Source: Eriocheir sinensis
Taxonomy: Eukaryota; Arthropoda; Malacostraca; Decapoda; Varunidae
DNA length: 64,000 bases
Direction: 5' to 3'
Assembly: GCF_024679095.1 (NCBI RefSeq)
Contig: NC_066515.1
Location: forward strand, 24,669,387-24,733,386
Part shown: piece after piece, positions 8,964-20,622 of the stretch
Numbering within the stretch: position 1 is the first letter of the stretch
Layout: every line of letters begins with the position of its first letter
Position numbers and translations under genes: made by a program
Notes under the pieces: generated by a model
The model's input: only the letters and a program-made list of their open reading frames with translations
What the model was told of the DNA's origin: nothing
Databases searched by the model: none

Positions 8964-9745
8964 TGTTTCCAGCCCACGCCCGTGCCTGTGGGTGGCGAGG
9001 GCGAGGACATTGGGTGTCTGAGGGGCGTTCTGAAGGGCGTCTCCTCAACTGTGTGCTGTGATGTTACTTCTTCAATATGTACAAATCAGTGTTTTATGTG
9101 AAGAAAGATATTCGAGTCATGCTTTTTGTTAACGTTTACGACTACTGGAGAGAGAGAGAGAGAGAGAGAGAGAGTCTGTTATATCGTTTCCTTTATCAAT
9201 GTTTTATGTGTGTGTGTGCGTGTGTGTGAGAGAGAGAGAGTGGACGCGGACGTAAGAGAAAGACATGTTTTACTTAATGATCTGTGATTTTTCTTTTGAA
9301 CGTCGAGGACAATCATATTAGTTTTATCTTTCGTTCGTTCTCCCCAAGTCAAGGCGGGGACTGTGATCTCATGTGAGGGTGGGGAGGAGGAGGAGGAGGG
9401 GGGGTGAAGATGGCTAGGTGGGGAAGGGCGGGGAGGCTGGGGTATGGGGCGGGCTACCCTTCCCCTCCTCCCCTCACTCCCCCCATCACAGCTAACAACC
9501 GGCGCCCCAAGATGTTGTGACACTGTACCACCACAACCACCTGCCAGCACCCCTTCCCCCCTCCCCCAACACCTCCCCCCCCCCACCCCTAACACACCCT
9601 CACCCTATATATTCACTGTACATTTCCTGTGTGTGTCATGTCATGTGTTTTCAGCAGACGCAGCGAAGTATCTGTTTGTATATTTATTGTACAATATCTG
9701 TAAGCCAAGTTTTAGAGGGAAATACATTTATTTACAGATCGACAA
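8964..9745 (+). other. noc: Probable noc 3' UTR
   Basis: The sequence after the stop contains (GA) runs (9150-9174 and 9229-9240), a C-rich stretch (9455-9600), several TGTA words and a TATTTATTG. No in-frame extension is supported. The likely end is the poly(A) signal variant at 9721. Confidence 0.45.
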
Positions 9746-9790
9746 CGTCTCTGATTGTCCCTAAATTGGGTTTTCGCTGATGGCTGTTGC
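9721..9790 (+). terminator. noc: Candidate poly(A) signal and cleavage region of noc
   Basis: AATACA at 9721-9726 is a known weak variant of AATAAA. TGTA words lie upstream (9668-9702) and G/T-rich sequence downstream (9746-9790). No canonical AATAAA occurs between the stop codon and 9.8 kb. Cleavage would fall near 9740-9750. Transcripts may also extend further. Confidence 0.35.
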
Positions 9791-9825
9791 TCCCCTGGCC
9801 TCCGCGGTTCTCAGGGTCAAATTCT

Positions 9826-9985
9826 TTAATATTCCTGAAGCCAACCTCATTTTTAGGCATTTCCAGGGGTAGTTTTATGACCCTTCTTGTAGTTTGATCC
9901 TTTTTCTATACCATGAACCTAAACTTCCACTCATAAGAACCCGACTGATCATCTTTTTTGGCCTTTGGAAATAGTTGATGTGTGG
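9826..9985 (-). repeat. Dispersed repeat family A, single copy (- orientation)
   Basis: Read on the minus strand this contains AACTATTTCCAAAGGCCAAA, TTCATGGTATAG, ATCAAACTAC and GGGTCATAAAACTACCCC. These are the landmarks of the intron 2 array at 4565-5130. The two copies are therefore inverted with respect to each other around exons 3 and 4. Confidence 0.75.
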
Positions 9986-10096
9986 GGCGGAGGCCTCTAA
10001 CAATACCTCCCTTAGAGAGCGGCGCCGCGATAATAGGGCTGTGAAAGTTCCTGTTGAGGGCTATTGCTGAGGCTCTACCCGCTTACTGTAGTGTTG

Positions 10097-10140
10097 CAGA
10101 GAGAGAGAGAGAGAGAGAAAGAGAGGGAGAGGGAGAGAGA
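10097..10140 (+). repeat. (GA)n microsatellite
   Basis: Slightly interrupted GA run (with AAA and GGG interruptions) bordering the CpG-rich island that follows. Confidence 0.9.
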
Positions 10141-10149
10141 TTTAGGAAC

Positions 10150-10420
10150 TGACACACTTCCAAGAAAGACTTCAAAACATTCCTCCCACACCGCCGCCGC
10201 CGCCGCCATAACTCTGCGCCAGCGGGTCGCGACGGCCATAAAGTTTGGGCTCATAATTAAGCGCCGCGTCGCCGCCTCCCCCGCGCGGCGCAGCTCCAAG
10301 CAGGTAAATATGCCACCAATAGTCGTGCATTTGCCTCGAACGCCGGCGAAAATAGCTGACGTCTCCGTAAAGTGCGGGAGGCAGTTTGTAAGGAGGATCT
10401 AAATACAAGGAAGGAAAGGT
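10150..10420. promoter_or_regulatory. CpG-rich unique island, candidate enhancer
   Basis: This non-repetitive GC-rich island contains a short (CCG) run (10189-10208), CCATAAAG (10236-10243, Hox/Caudal-like), TAATTA (10254-10259, homeodomain core) and CpG-dense flanks. A strong-looking splice donor CAG|GTAAAT sits at 10302, so it could instead be the end of a noncoding exon. No protein match is recognised. Distance from the noc 3' end is about 500 bp. Confidence 0.35.
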
Positions 10421-10479
10421 TACGTACGGGGCGGCATTATCGTAAATACGGCCGCGATGTTAAGAGGCTTTATGTACTC

Positions 10480-10789
10480 CTTAATGTCTGTCTGTACCCT
10501 TAGTGGTGGCGCGGCACACTTTATGGCGCTCCGTGACTTGTGGCTTCATCTACAAATTTTGGTTGTGTGGCGCAATTGCAGTTAAGGGAATTTTTCACTT
10601 CGTTCATCTTCTCGCGCGCGGAGGAATGCACTTGTGGGGGCTGAGGTGTGCGTGTGGTGGGCTTATGTCTGGCGGCGGACTCGTACACTACATGTTTATC
10701 TGTTGGGTGGGGGGGTGGGGGACTAGTCGACTTTGTGGCGGTGAGTAAGCAGAACATTTCACCTCGATCATTTCCATTGCGCGCGAAAG

Positions 10790-10853
<64 letters not shown>

Positions 10854-11110
10854 TAACGCCGAAAAGTATGTAGCGGCGGTTTTATATCTGCCGCCTCACT
10901 ACATGTTTATAGGGGCGCGCGGGGGCTTCATAGCGAGGGTGAGTGGTGGTCGGGGCGAGAACTGCACTAACAAAAATTTCTCACATCGTTGGTCTCCACT
11001 CGCAGATGAACGGATCCATTTGTGACACTAAAACCGTCAGTCTGTGCCCTTAGTGGTGCGGCCGCGGGGTTTATGGGGTCGTGCGTCTGGTGTGTTCCAA
11101 CTACAAGCGG
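10480..11110. repeat. GC-rich degenerate ~211-bp tandem repeat (about 3 units) with embedded (CA)n
   Basis: CACTACATGTTTAT at 10686 and 10897 gives a 211-bp period. TTTCACxTCGxTCAT with a following GCGCGCG block recurs at about 10588, 10757 and 10977. CCCTTAGTGGTG-CGGC recurs at 10497 and 11047. Units are strongly diverged. A (CA) run at 10794-10850 interrupts the middle unit. CpG is frequent, unlike other tandem arrays in this window. Confidence 0.55.
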
Positions 11111-11690
11111 TCCCCAGCTAGTTTTGCGTCATGTATACTTTATTTTCGTTTTTTTTCTTTCTGCACGCCATATATATGTTTCCGCAACACGTGTAGCATA
11201 AAACTGTCAAGTGTAGGATGATAAAAACGAGGGAGAGATATGGACGCACTTATCTTTAATGCTAACACTGGATGTTAATTGTTTTGGCATCGTCCTGTAT
11301 CCTTATCTCAACCTTTAGCGGTCTGTTTTACTTAATTTTTCCCTTGAGTTGAATAGTTTACTGTAAGATAAAAAAAAAAAACTCCTCTAGTGTGTTCCAA
11401 CTACATACGATCCCCAGCTAGTTTTGCGTCATGTATTCTTTCTTTCTTTATTTTTTTTTCTGCACGCCATATACATGTTTCCGCAACACGTGTAGCATAA
11501 AACTGTCAAGTATAGGATGAGAAAAACGAGGGAAAGATATGGACGCACTTATCTTTAATGCTAACCTTGGATTTTAATTGTTTTGGCATCGTCCTGTATT
11601 CTTATCTCCCCCTTTAGCGGTCTATTTTTACTTAATTTTGCCCTTGAGTTGAATCGTTTACTGTAAGATATAGATAAACTCCTCCAATGC
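11085..11690. repeat. 300-bp tandem duplication (2 copies)
   Basis: GTGTGTTCCAACTACA at 11090 and again at 11390 opens two copies that share GATCCCCAGCTAGTTTTGCG-type sequence, GTTTCCGCAACACGTGTAGC, and a 3' end CCCTTGAGTTGAAT..GTTTACTGTAAGATA. Identity is roughly 90% by eye. The 3' ends belong to the family B signature. Confidence 0.85.
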
Positions 11691-12275
11691 CTTCCATATC
11701 ATTAATACTAACCACTAACATTTTCTCTCGTATATATCTTTCACTATATTTTGCGGGATTTTTTTTATTTTATATTTTTAATTTTTTTATCCTTGAGCTG
11801 CATCCTTTCCTGTAAAAAAAATCCTATCCTTTAATGCTTTGAATAAGTAGCATGACTTTCCTTCTTTTCCGTCTACATTTAGAGTTTATTTATTTATTTA
11901 TTTATTTGCCCTTGAGCTGCCTCCTTTAATGTAAAAAAAAAAAAAAAATCTCTTCCTTCAGTGGTTTAAATATCACTAATGCTAACCTATCTTTCCCTCT
12001 CTTCGTATATAAATTTAACTGCATTTTTTTTGGCCCTTAAGCTTTCTCCTCTTCACTGTAAAAAAGAATTAAAACCACCTCTTCTAAGGCTTTAAATATC
12101 ACTAATGCTAACCTAACTTTCCCTCTCTTCGCATATATCTTTCAGTACATTTTTTTTGGACCTCGAGCTTTCTTCTCTTCACTGTAAAAATAATTAAAAC
12201 CACCTCTTCTAAGGCTTTAAATATCACTAATGCTAACCTAACTCTCCCTCTCTTCACATATCTCTTCACTAAATT
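11690..12275. repeat. ~125-bp tandem array, related to family B ends
   Basis: TATCACTAATGCTAACCTA occurs at 11971, 12097 and 12222 (periods 126 and 125). More diverged copies lie upstream to 11690. Each unit carries a CCCTTGAGCT...ACTGTAAAAA segment. The array continues directly from the 300-bp duplication. Confidence 0.8.
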
Positions 12276-13072
12276 ATTTCCAACGCCTTCCTCAGCCACG
12301 TCAAAATCACTCACTCACAACACACAACATTTCTCCTCATGCAACTCAGCCGGTCCTCAAGTTTATGTTAGCACCACATACACTCAGCTGCGTGGATTTA
12401 CTATGTCATTAACTCAATCCTTGCCGGCTAATTCTCCTCACGTGTACTGACGAGATGAAAAAAAGGGATGAAGTGTATTAAGTTCAGAAATAGAGCCTTG
12501 GGTGGTGATGGCGAATGGTGATTTTGGTAACTTTTTTGAATGCTTTTTTATTTAGTTTGTTGTGATTTATCTTTTTCATATTCTTTTGCTATCGTTTTGA
12601 GAGTAGAATTTTCTAATGTTTTTTTCTTTCTCTCCTTCCTTCCTTCCTTCTTTATTCATTTTTTTCATTTTTTTTACTCTCATTTTTTCCATCTTTCTGT
12701 TTCTTTTTCTTGTTTTTTTTCTTTTTTCTTCCCATCTCTCATTTCTTTCTTCTTTCTTTTTGTTATCTTTCTTTCATTCTTCCTTCCTTCCTTTCTTTCT
12801 CTACTTATTAATTTACTTATTCACCTCTTCCTCAATCTCGCATTTTCCACACCGCACAAAGGAATCAACAGATATTAGACATGCTCCCCAACCGCGTTCT
12901 CCGTCAGTGGGCGAGGCGAAGAGAGGAGTGTCAGAAGCTCTCCCTGGTAACTTAGGCAGCCCTGATCCCATGCTGAGGAGTTCGTCGTTAAGAGAGATAA
13001 TAGTGCTGTCAATCGGCTTAGAAAATTGCGTGATATAAGTGTTCTTTTATCGCTTTCAGTCGTAAAATGTAG

Positions 13073-13075
<3 letters not shown>
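12276..13075. other. Intergenic; T-rich stretch and unique sequence
   Basis: 12540-12850 is T/C-rich on the + strand. The rest is ordinary unique sequence. I see no gene, RNA or element. Confidence 0.6.
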
Positions 13076-13115
<40 letters not shown>

Positions 13116-13195
13116 TTACTAATTAGCATCTGAACTCAAGTGTTAACCCTCCATGTTCGTTGCTAATTGACTTGAGAATGTACACTTAAAAAGGA

Positions 13196-13235
<40 letters not shown>
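13076..13235. repeat. (CA)n and (GT)n microsatellites
   Basis: (CA) lies at 13076-13114 and (GT) at 13200-13234, separated by 85 bases of unique AT-rich sequence. The two are inverted with respect to each other. Confidence 0.95.
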
Positions 13236-13238
<3 letters not shown>

Positions 13239-13319
13239 GAAAAAAATCATTACGAGTCAATTGAACGTTATGTAAGCTGTAATATATTTCATCACGGTTA
13301 TATGATATTTTCAGCAGTT

Positions 13320-14036
13320 GTAGTGGTAGTAGTAGTAGTAGTAGTAGTAGTAGCAGTAGTAGTAATAAGTGACATTTGAATCACCATAAGTAGCAACAAC
13401 AATATCATTAACTACAATAACACCAACACCATCTTCACTATTACTATCAGCAACACCATCACCATCACTACATACTAACAACAATTCTGACAACAACACT
13501 AACAAAAAATAAAGTCATGAAAAATAACAACCACAATTCAAACACAAACTCAAACACAATCTTCTCATCACAACATTATTATCTTTCCCTTCATTGTCTG
13601 AGGCCACACTTCCCTGCATTCATAAACACGTCCACTATTCAACAAACAAGCTCAGTCTCCCTTATCCTCGAAGATCCCTAAAAATATTACAACCCGAGTA
13701 TTTACGTCTATTTAGCATCGGAGAATCTTGCAACGAATTGTCACTAATCTCGAATGTCGTCACCTCTGCCAGTGATGTCACCCAGCAGAAAGGGGGAGGG
13801 GGTGGTGAGTCACATGTCTGCTGTCCCCCAACCTCCTCCTACTGCTTCTGCTTCCTGCTGTGCTCCAATCTGCTTAGTGTCTCTATTTATATACACGAGT
13901 TTCCTCTTGCTTTCAATATGTGCAGTGATTGGTTGATCTTGTGATGGCTTATTTGTGTTGATTTTTGTTGATTTTTTTGAGGAATTGATGGATTTTTATG
14001 CCGTGTTTGACTTATTGATGTAGTGGTAGTAGTAGC

Positions 14037-14067
<31 letters not shown>

Positions 14068-14068
14068 A
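13320..14068. repeat. (AGT)n microsatellites around a unique segment
   Basis: AGT trinucleotide runs lie at 13321-13366 and 14023-14066. ACAAC/ATC-rich degenerate sequence follows the first (13385-13510). The segment 13560-13950 is unique, with no recognised gene. Confidence 0.8.
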
Positions 14069-14151
14069 GTAGTAGTAGTAACATTGATATAGTGGTTTGT
14101 TCTTATCCCCACAGTTGCCAAAACGAAAAAAAAAAAACAAGGAAAACTATA

Positions 14152-14210
14152 ACACACACACATACACACGCACACTCACACACACACACACACACACTCA
14201 CACACACACA

Positions 14211-14243
<33 letters not shown>
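14152..14243 (+). repeat. Compound (CA)n microsatellite
   Basis: CA run of 92 bases interrupted by T and G (ACACT, ACGC), indicating an older repeat. Confidence 0.95.
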
Positions 14244-14245
<2 letters not shown>

Positions 14246-14339
14246 CATGACTGGCAATGACTGGTAAAATATGGAGCGGAGTGAGGGCCGGGAGCCGCGT
14301 GTTTGTCATCCTGGCTCGCGGGTTTGAAAAGCGACGCCA

Positions 14340-14890
14340 CAACCCATAAAGGAGGAGAGGAGGAGGAGGAGGTGGAGAAGGAAGAGGAGGGTGTGTGGAA
14401 GGAGAAGAAAGAGGAGAAGCAGGACAAAAAAAGAGGATGTAGAGGAAGAGGAGTAATAAGTGGAGGTGGATATGTGGAAGAAGGAGGAGAGGAGGTGTGG
14501 AAGGAGAAGAAAGAGGAGAAGCAGGACAAAAAAAGAGGATGTGGAGGAAGAGGAGGAGGAGGAGGTGGAGAAGGAAGAGTAGGGTGTGTGGAAGGAGAAG
14601 AAAGAGGAGAAGCAGGACAAAAAAAAGAGGATGTGGAGGAAGAGGAGCAGTAAGTGGAGGAGGAGGAGGATTTGTGGAAGGTGGAGAAGGAGAGGAGGAT
14701 GTGGAAGAGGAGGAGGAGGAGAAAAAAGAGAAGGATGTAGAGGAGTGCAAAAAGGCAATGATGGAGGATAAGAAGGAAAAATAAAGGGAAGGCAGGGAAG
14801 TAAAAGAGGAAGAGGAGGAAGAAGATGAGGAGGAAGAGGACGAAGGGCGACGATAAGGGAAAAAAAAAAAGAGGAGGGGGAAAGGAAAAG
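14340..14890. repeat. Purine-rich ~100-bp tandem repeat (3 copies) and (GGA)-rich tract
   Basis: The + strand is almost only A and G. GGAGAAGAAAGAGGAGAAGC recurs at 14401, 14503 and 14594, each followed by AGGACAAAAAAAGAGGATGT. The remainder is degenerate GGA/GAA. Long open frames here on either strand are products of the repeat. Confidence 0.85.
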
Positions 14891-16495
14891 GAGGAAGTTG
14901 ATTATGGTAAAATATATATCTATTAGTTCTTCATATTGAAAAAAAAAACATTAACCCTTCATACATAAGTTAAGAAACATTCATTTAACTATGGGATCAA
15001 AATTACCTTCCTCGACGCCTTTGTGTAGATTATTTTTAGGTTATATTTTTTTTTTCAATTTTTGTCTAGTTTTTTTTTTTTTTCTTTTCTTTTTTTTCTT
15101 TTTCCATCCCGAGGTGGCGACACTGTGCGACGCGAGTGACTTGTGTGTGTTGAATTTCTTTCTGATCCGACTGAACGATCATTTATTAGGATGAGCTTAG
15201 GTTTTATTCGCTCTTCCTGGTCTTTATGCGGTAATTTTTTTTCTTGTTATTCATCACTCCCTTCTGTCATAAAGGCTCGTCTCTCCTTTGTCCGTAGTCT
15301 TGACCTCTTCATACATCCTGCAAGCCTTTCCTTTATGTTGAGTCAATTCACCATCCCTCGTGTCCTGCAGAGCTTCTTCCTCAGCCTCCTCGCTTGTATT
15401 CTTCTTTAAACCTTTTATTATTAGGTTTATCATTATTTTCAGCATTACTGTAATCCTTTTATTATCATCATTATTGTTATTGTTATCAAAAACATCCTTA
15501 TTATCATTATTTTCTGCGGGTCTTGATCGTGTCAGCCATGAAGGCCCTTTGCTGCACACTGGCAGGATAGAAGTGGGTGGTCCTGTTCTTTCAGTCATGA
15601 ACTAACTCTGAAAGGGTCACGCTCGTTGTGTCTTCGTGGATGATGATTGCAGGAGAATGCTTGCTATTAATTTTGGTGTTGCTCAGGAAGTGTGGTGTGT
15701 CCTTTGTTGTTGAAAAAAATATTGGGAAGAATTTTTCGTAGTGGTAGAAGTCCTTACCGTCGTCATTATCAACATTATTATTGCTGTTATTGTATTTTTA
15801 TATAAGAAAATAATATAATGAGAAAAATAATGCTCATGATAATAATAGTAATAATAATAATAATAATAATAATGATAATAACAATAATAATAATAACAGT
15901 AATAACGATAAAATTCCTGTCACACCAAAATCATTATCGTCATCATTCTGGAGATCATCGCCGCGGCCATTGTCCTCCCGGCACTATATCACAATCCTGC
16001 ATAACGCCGCATTCTTCGCGCCGCCACCATTTACGCAGCTCAGGACGAGGCACAGAAAAAAAATGTAATCTAACTGTTCGCCACGACACAATGGCCGACT
16101 GAGGCTGAGCTGCAGAGAACATGAAAAAGTGAGGCGTGTCTGTGCTGCGGGGAGGACGCGTTGCTAGCTCTCTGTCGCCTTCTTTGAGGTCCTGAGGCCG
16201 TCATCAATCACCGCTAGATAAAGCTTCGTTAGATTTTTACCTGACAAAAATATCCTTATAACGCCGTGACAACATGACCACTGAGAGCTCTTACACGCAA
16301 TCCTCTTAACCTAAACCTATTTCTCTATCCTGAGTCTACTGGTCTGGACACGGAGGCCTCGCATTGTCCGGCGCGCTCAACAGACATTTCCATAAGCACA
16401 GTGAAGGATGGACTTAGAGTGAAGCGCCGCCCTAACGAGGAGATAAGCCTGTGTGTGTCCCTGTCCGCGGCCCTTCATCCCCTTCTGCAGTAGCT
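14891..16495. other. Intergenic, mostly unique AT-rich sequence
   Basis: Contains a T-rich patch (15038-15105), degenerate ATT words (15420-15500) and an (AAT) run (15840-15890). 15950-16490 is unique and more GC-rich. I see no gene. Confidence 0.6.
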
Positions 16496-17265
<770 letters not shown>

Positions 17266-17274
17266 CATTCTTAC

Positions 17275-17334
<60 letters not shown>

Positions 17335-17350
17335 CATTATTATTATTATT
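17275..17350 (+). repeat. (ATT)n microsatellite
   Basis: Nearly pure ATT trinucleotide run of about 76 bases. Confidence 0.95.
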
Positions 17351-17469
17351 TTCCTCACCCTTGCGTCTCGAGAGGGAAAAAAAAGTACGTCAGGGGGGAT
17401 TTAAAGACATCTCCCATACCATTTTTCCCTTATCTTCCCCTTAGGGAGGAATAAAGTGAACTACTCCTT

Positions 17470-18415
17470 ATAATCTTTCCCCTTTGTCATTCTTCTTCCT
17501 CCCCCCTCACTCCCCTTTCCTTCCCCTGCCTCCCATCTCACCCTTTGCCTCTTTAAAATGGCTTTCCTTCACTCCTGCTCCCTTTTCTTCCCTCCCTTTT
17601 CTCCCTTTTCTTTTTTTAACTCTCCTCTTCCATCCCTTTCTCTTTGCCTCCCTTTCCTTTCTTTCCGTTTCTTCATTAGTCCTTTCTTTCGTTCCTGTGG
17701 TCTTCCTTCTTTTCCCTTCATTCTCTTTCATTAACTTATCTTCTATATCACATTTTCTCATTTTCTATCTATTTACTTCTTTTCTTGGCTTCTTTTTCAC
17801 TTCATTTCTCTTTTTTTCTCTCTTCTGGTCTGTCTTTCTTCCTTTATTCCCCTCCCTTTCCTTCCTCTGTTCTTCCCTCCCTCTCCCCCATTCCCTTTTC
17901 CCTTCATTCTCTTTCATTAACTTATCTTCTTTCTCATTATTTCCATTTTCTTTCTATTTACTTCTTTTCTGGTCTGTCTCCTTCCTTTATTCCTCCCCCC
18001 TTCCTTCCTCTGTCTTTCCCTCCCTCTCCTCCATTCCTCCCTCTTGTCCCCATTATCTTCAGGTATTTAGTGTGTCTTTAACATACCTGGGCAGCCTTCT
18101 CACCCTTGCCCTTTTCCTCAATGTTCACTCTTCCTCTTCCCTCCCTGTCCTCTCTTCTCCTCTCCTCCTTCCTCTCTCTTAACCTTCTGCACATTTATTT
18201 CTTCCTCCGTCTCCTTACTTATGTTTATTATTATTATTATTGTCACTATCTGCTTCAGCATCATCGTTTTTGTTCTTCGTTTCTTCTTTTTCTTCTTCTT
18301 CTTATTATTATTATTATTCCTTCTTCTTCTTCTCTTCTTCCTACTGCAATTTTTTCTCCGATTTTTTTCACTTATTTTCTTATGTTTATTTTTTCCTTGT
18401 AAGAGAAGAGATCCT
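17470..18415 (+). repeat. Polypyrimidine tract with a ~220-bp duplication
   Basis: C/T-rich. TTCATTCTCTTTCATTAAC..TTATCTTCT followed by TTTCTATTTACTTCTTTTCT and GTCTGTC occurs at about 17718 and 17902, indicating a diverged duplication of roughly 180-190 bp. No gene is seen. Confidence 0.7.
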
Positions 18416-18605
18416 TATGAAGACGAAATTAGTCACAGTTTAGCTTTATTTTGATTTTATTTTGTTATTTCTGTTTTTCCTTTTGTTTCGGTCGCTAAGC
18501 TCAGTGTCTTGTCAAGTATGAGGGAATAAGACTGTCAGTACACGGGAAAACTCAGGTAGGCTAATCTTCCCTTATCTAACTGGCGTAACAGGTGTGTCAA
18601 GGTAC

Positions 18606-18646
<41 letters not shown>

Positions 18647-19019
18647 CTCTTTCTCCCTATCTAGCTACGAAACAATTATGAGAGCGAGAGATCCGCCCAT
18701 AAGTGAGGAAATTATGAATGATTTAGTAGAAAGACACATCAGGAGGAGCAATGATCTACAACTTATATGGAGGAGTGTCCTTAAAACTGTCAACTACTAC
18801 CCAACTACTTGACGGTCATTTACAACCATCACATAGTCAACTGTAAGGAGTGTAACGACGAGTGGACAGCGTAACGGCCATCGCTCCGCCCTGTCATCGC
18901 TCGTTACTCAAGGGTCAACAGTCCAACCTCACAGAGCGTTAACAAAAACCAACTGCCTATACATAAACAAGCTTACAGTGAAGGCAGAGCGGGTTTTCTC
19001 AGGCACACATCGCCAGTCG
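18416..19019. other. Intergenic unique sequence with a (CA)n run
   Basis: (CA) at 18608-18644. Otherwise unique sequence without a recognised feature. Confidence 0.6.
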
Positions 19020-19381
19020 TCCAAGAACCTTATAATCGACCCGCTTTTCGCCTCCTGGTGAAGCGTCTGTTCGAGTCTGGGTATCGAAGCAGCGGAGTGA
19101 ATCCAGCGCTGGGCCGGGTGGTCATTCTGGGCCGTGGAGCACCCGCCGGCGGACCTCCTGCCTCTGTTGCTGGCTGCTGCTGCCGTGGATGAACCTCCTG
19201 TTGGTGCGGCCGCTGGTGGTGAGTGCTTGTGTGGGGCGGCCCAGTGTGTCGGTGAGGACAGGCTGAGGACGAGAACTGGGAGGCATTGCAAACACCGCCA
19301 CGGAGGAAAATCTTCAATACGTTGGTAAGGAGTGGTCAAGTGCTTGCTAATGTGATCATGGCGGATCCTTTGCCATCTCAT
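18929..19381 (-). CDS. Unrecognised 150-codon open frame in a GC-rich island
   Basis: The frame is open for 150 codons on the minus strand across 19020-19330, the most GC-rich non-repetitive block in this part. The predicted peptide has a mixed composition, including a short Ala/Pro/Ser-rich middle and CLQC and WRC words. I recognise no domain, and no splice or promoter context supports it. GC-rich DNA keeps frames open by chance, and a + strand frame (19134-19328) is open too. It could be a remnant of a mobile element or a CpG island. Low confidence as a gene. Confidence 0.12.
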   Translation of the reverse strand: MRWQRIRHDHISKHLTTPYQRIEDFPPWRCLQCLPVLVLSLSSPTHWAAPHKHSPPAAAPTGGSSTAAAASNRGRRSAGGCSTAQNDHPAQRWIHSAASIPRLEQTLHQEAKSGSIIRFLDDWRCVPEKTRSAFTVSLFMYRQLVFVNAL

Positions 19382-19829
19382 TCTACTGAAGTAATACTGG
19401 TTTCATTAACACCGTGAATGAATAGCATGCACACACTTTCCAAATAAGTGTTGATAAATTAGTTGACAGCATATTAAAAGCAAACGTTTGGCTGGGTGAT
19501 TATCTTACTGGTAATTATCCCAGGGGCGCGTGTGCAGCAATTATTCCTGCGATCACTAAGGTGTGAAGCAACAAGTTTGAATTATAATTATGACTCGGAA
19601 CTCAGTATTCATATATCTCTGCATGATATCCCATTCTGTATGACCCAAGCACCTCTTACATCGCTAACAATCTATTAATGCATCAAGATAATTTATTTTT
19701 TTTATTTTTTTTTTATTTATCATTGACAGCGGAAAGTGGAAGTCACACGTTAAATTATATAAACGTAATTATGTAAATGGCAGATTAGAGGTAAAAAAAG
19801 ACAACTCGACATTTTAAAGCAAACTGACC

Positions 19830-20130
19830 TCTCAATAACATAACTACTGTATGGTCGTAGGTGTAGTGGATGGCGCTTATAGAACCCCCATTGCCAGTCT
19901 TTTCCTATTACAAATTTGATAAAAGAAAGGAGGAAGGAGTAAAGGAGAAACCACAGGCATTGTTTTTGTTGCTTTTTGTTGTCTGTGGCATAACCACTGT
20001 ATGGTCGTTGGTGTAGGGGATGGCGCTTATAGAACCCCCATTGCCAGTCTTTTCGTATAGCAAATTTGGTAAAAGAAAGGAGGAAAGAGTAAAGGAGAAA
20101 CCCACAGGCATTGTTTTTGTTGTTTTTTTG
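19830..20130. repeat. 150-bp tandem duplication (2 copies)
   Basis: ACTGTATGGTCGT-GGTGTAG then GGCGCTTATAGAACCCCCAT and GCCAGTCTTTTC occurs at 19846 and 19996 (period 150), each ending in AGGCATTGTTTTTGTTG. Identity is high by eye (over 90%). Confidence 0.9.
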
Positions 20131-20382
20131 TTGTTTGTGGCTCTTGGCTGGCGGTGGTGGCCTGCGAGGGCGGTGCTGCAGCTCCTAACATTAATGGGCA
20201 TTATGGGAACCCACTCGAGAGTAATATGACCATTATTTATGATGGAAGTTTGTATGCCATTATTTTGATTCATGGCCCAACGGAGGGGCCGCCCGTCTGT
20301 TACTTTGGCGGGGAGGGGGAAGCGGGGGAAGGGGGGAGTGAAGGAGGAAGAGGTGGATAGGGGGGTTGTGGCGGGAGGGGGT

Positions 20383-20384
<2 letters not shown>

Positions 20385-20435
<51 letters not shown>

Positions 20436-20490
20436 TGTGTGTGTGTCTAGAGGTGAGGTAGGGGTGAAAGTTTAACTGGTTTATCATTTT

Positions 20491-20550
<60 letters not shown>

Positions 20551-20575
20551 ATCTATCTATCTATCTATCTATCTC
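20385..20575 (+). repeat. (GT)n, (CT)n and (ATCT)n microsatellites
   Basis: (GT) lies at 20385-20446 with one TAT interruption, (CT) at 20495-20546, and (ATCT) at 20549-20574. All lie just upstream of the candidate orphan exon at 20623. Confidence 0.95.
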
Positions 20576-20622
20576 GCGTAATGGATTTAATCTGTTCACT
20601 AACGGTATTATTTCTCTTCCAG

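Noticed and set aside
8426..9061. 211-codon frame overlapping noc exon 4 in another frame, and a 172-codon frame on the minus strand (8530-9048)
   Set aside because: Both are shadows of the GC-rich exon. The noc frame matches a known family through the zinc finger and C-terminus; the others match nothing and are Pro/Arg-rich artefacts.
14103..14758. 215- and 150-codon frames opposite the purine-rich tandem array
   Set aside because: They follow the composition of a tandem repeat (Phe/Leu/Ser/Pro only) and have no domain or start context.
17484..18182. 232-codon hydrophobic frame resembling a membrane protein
   Set aside because: It is a translation of a polypyrimidine tract (TTC, CTT and TCC codons give Phe/Leu/Ser/Pro). 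The same artefact recurs at 25863-26567, 27826-28470, 28226-28867, 42044-42568, 57939-58724 and 61864-62583.
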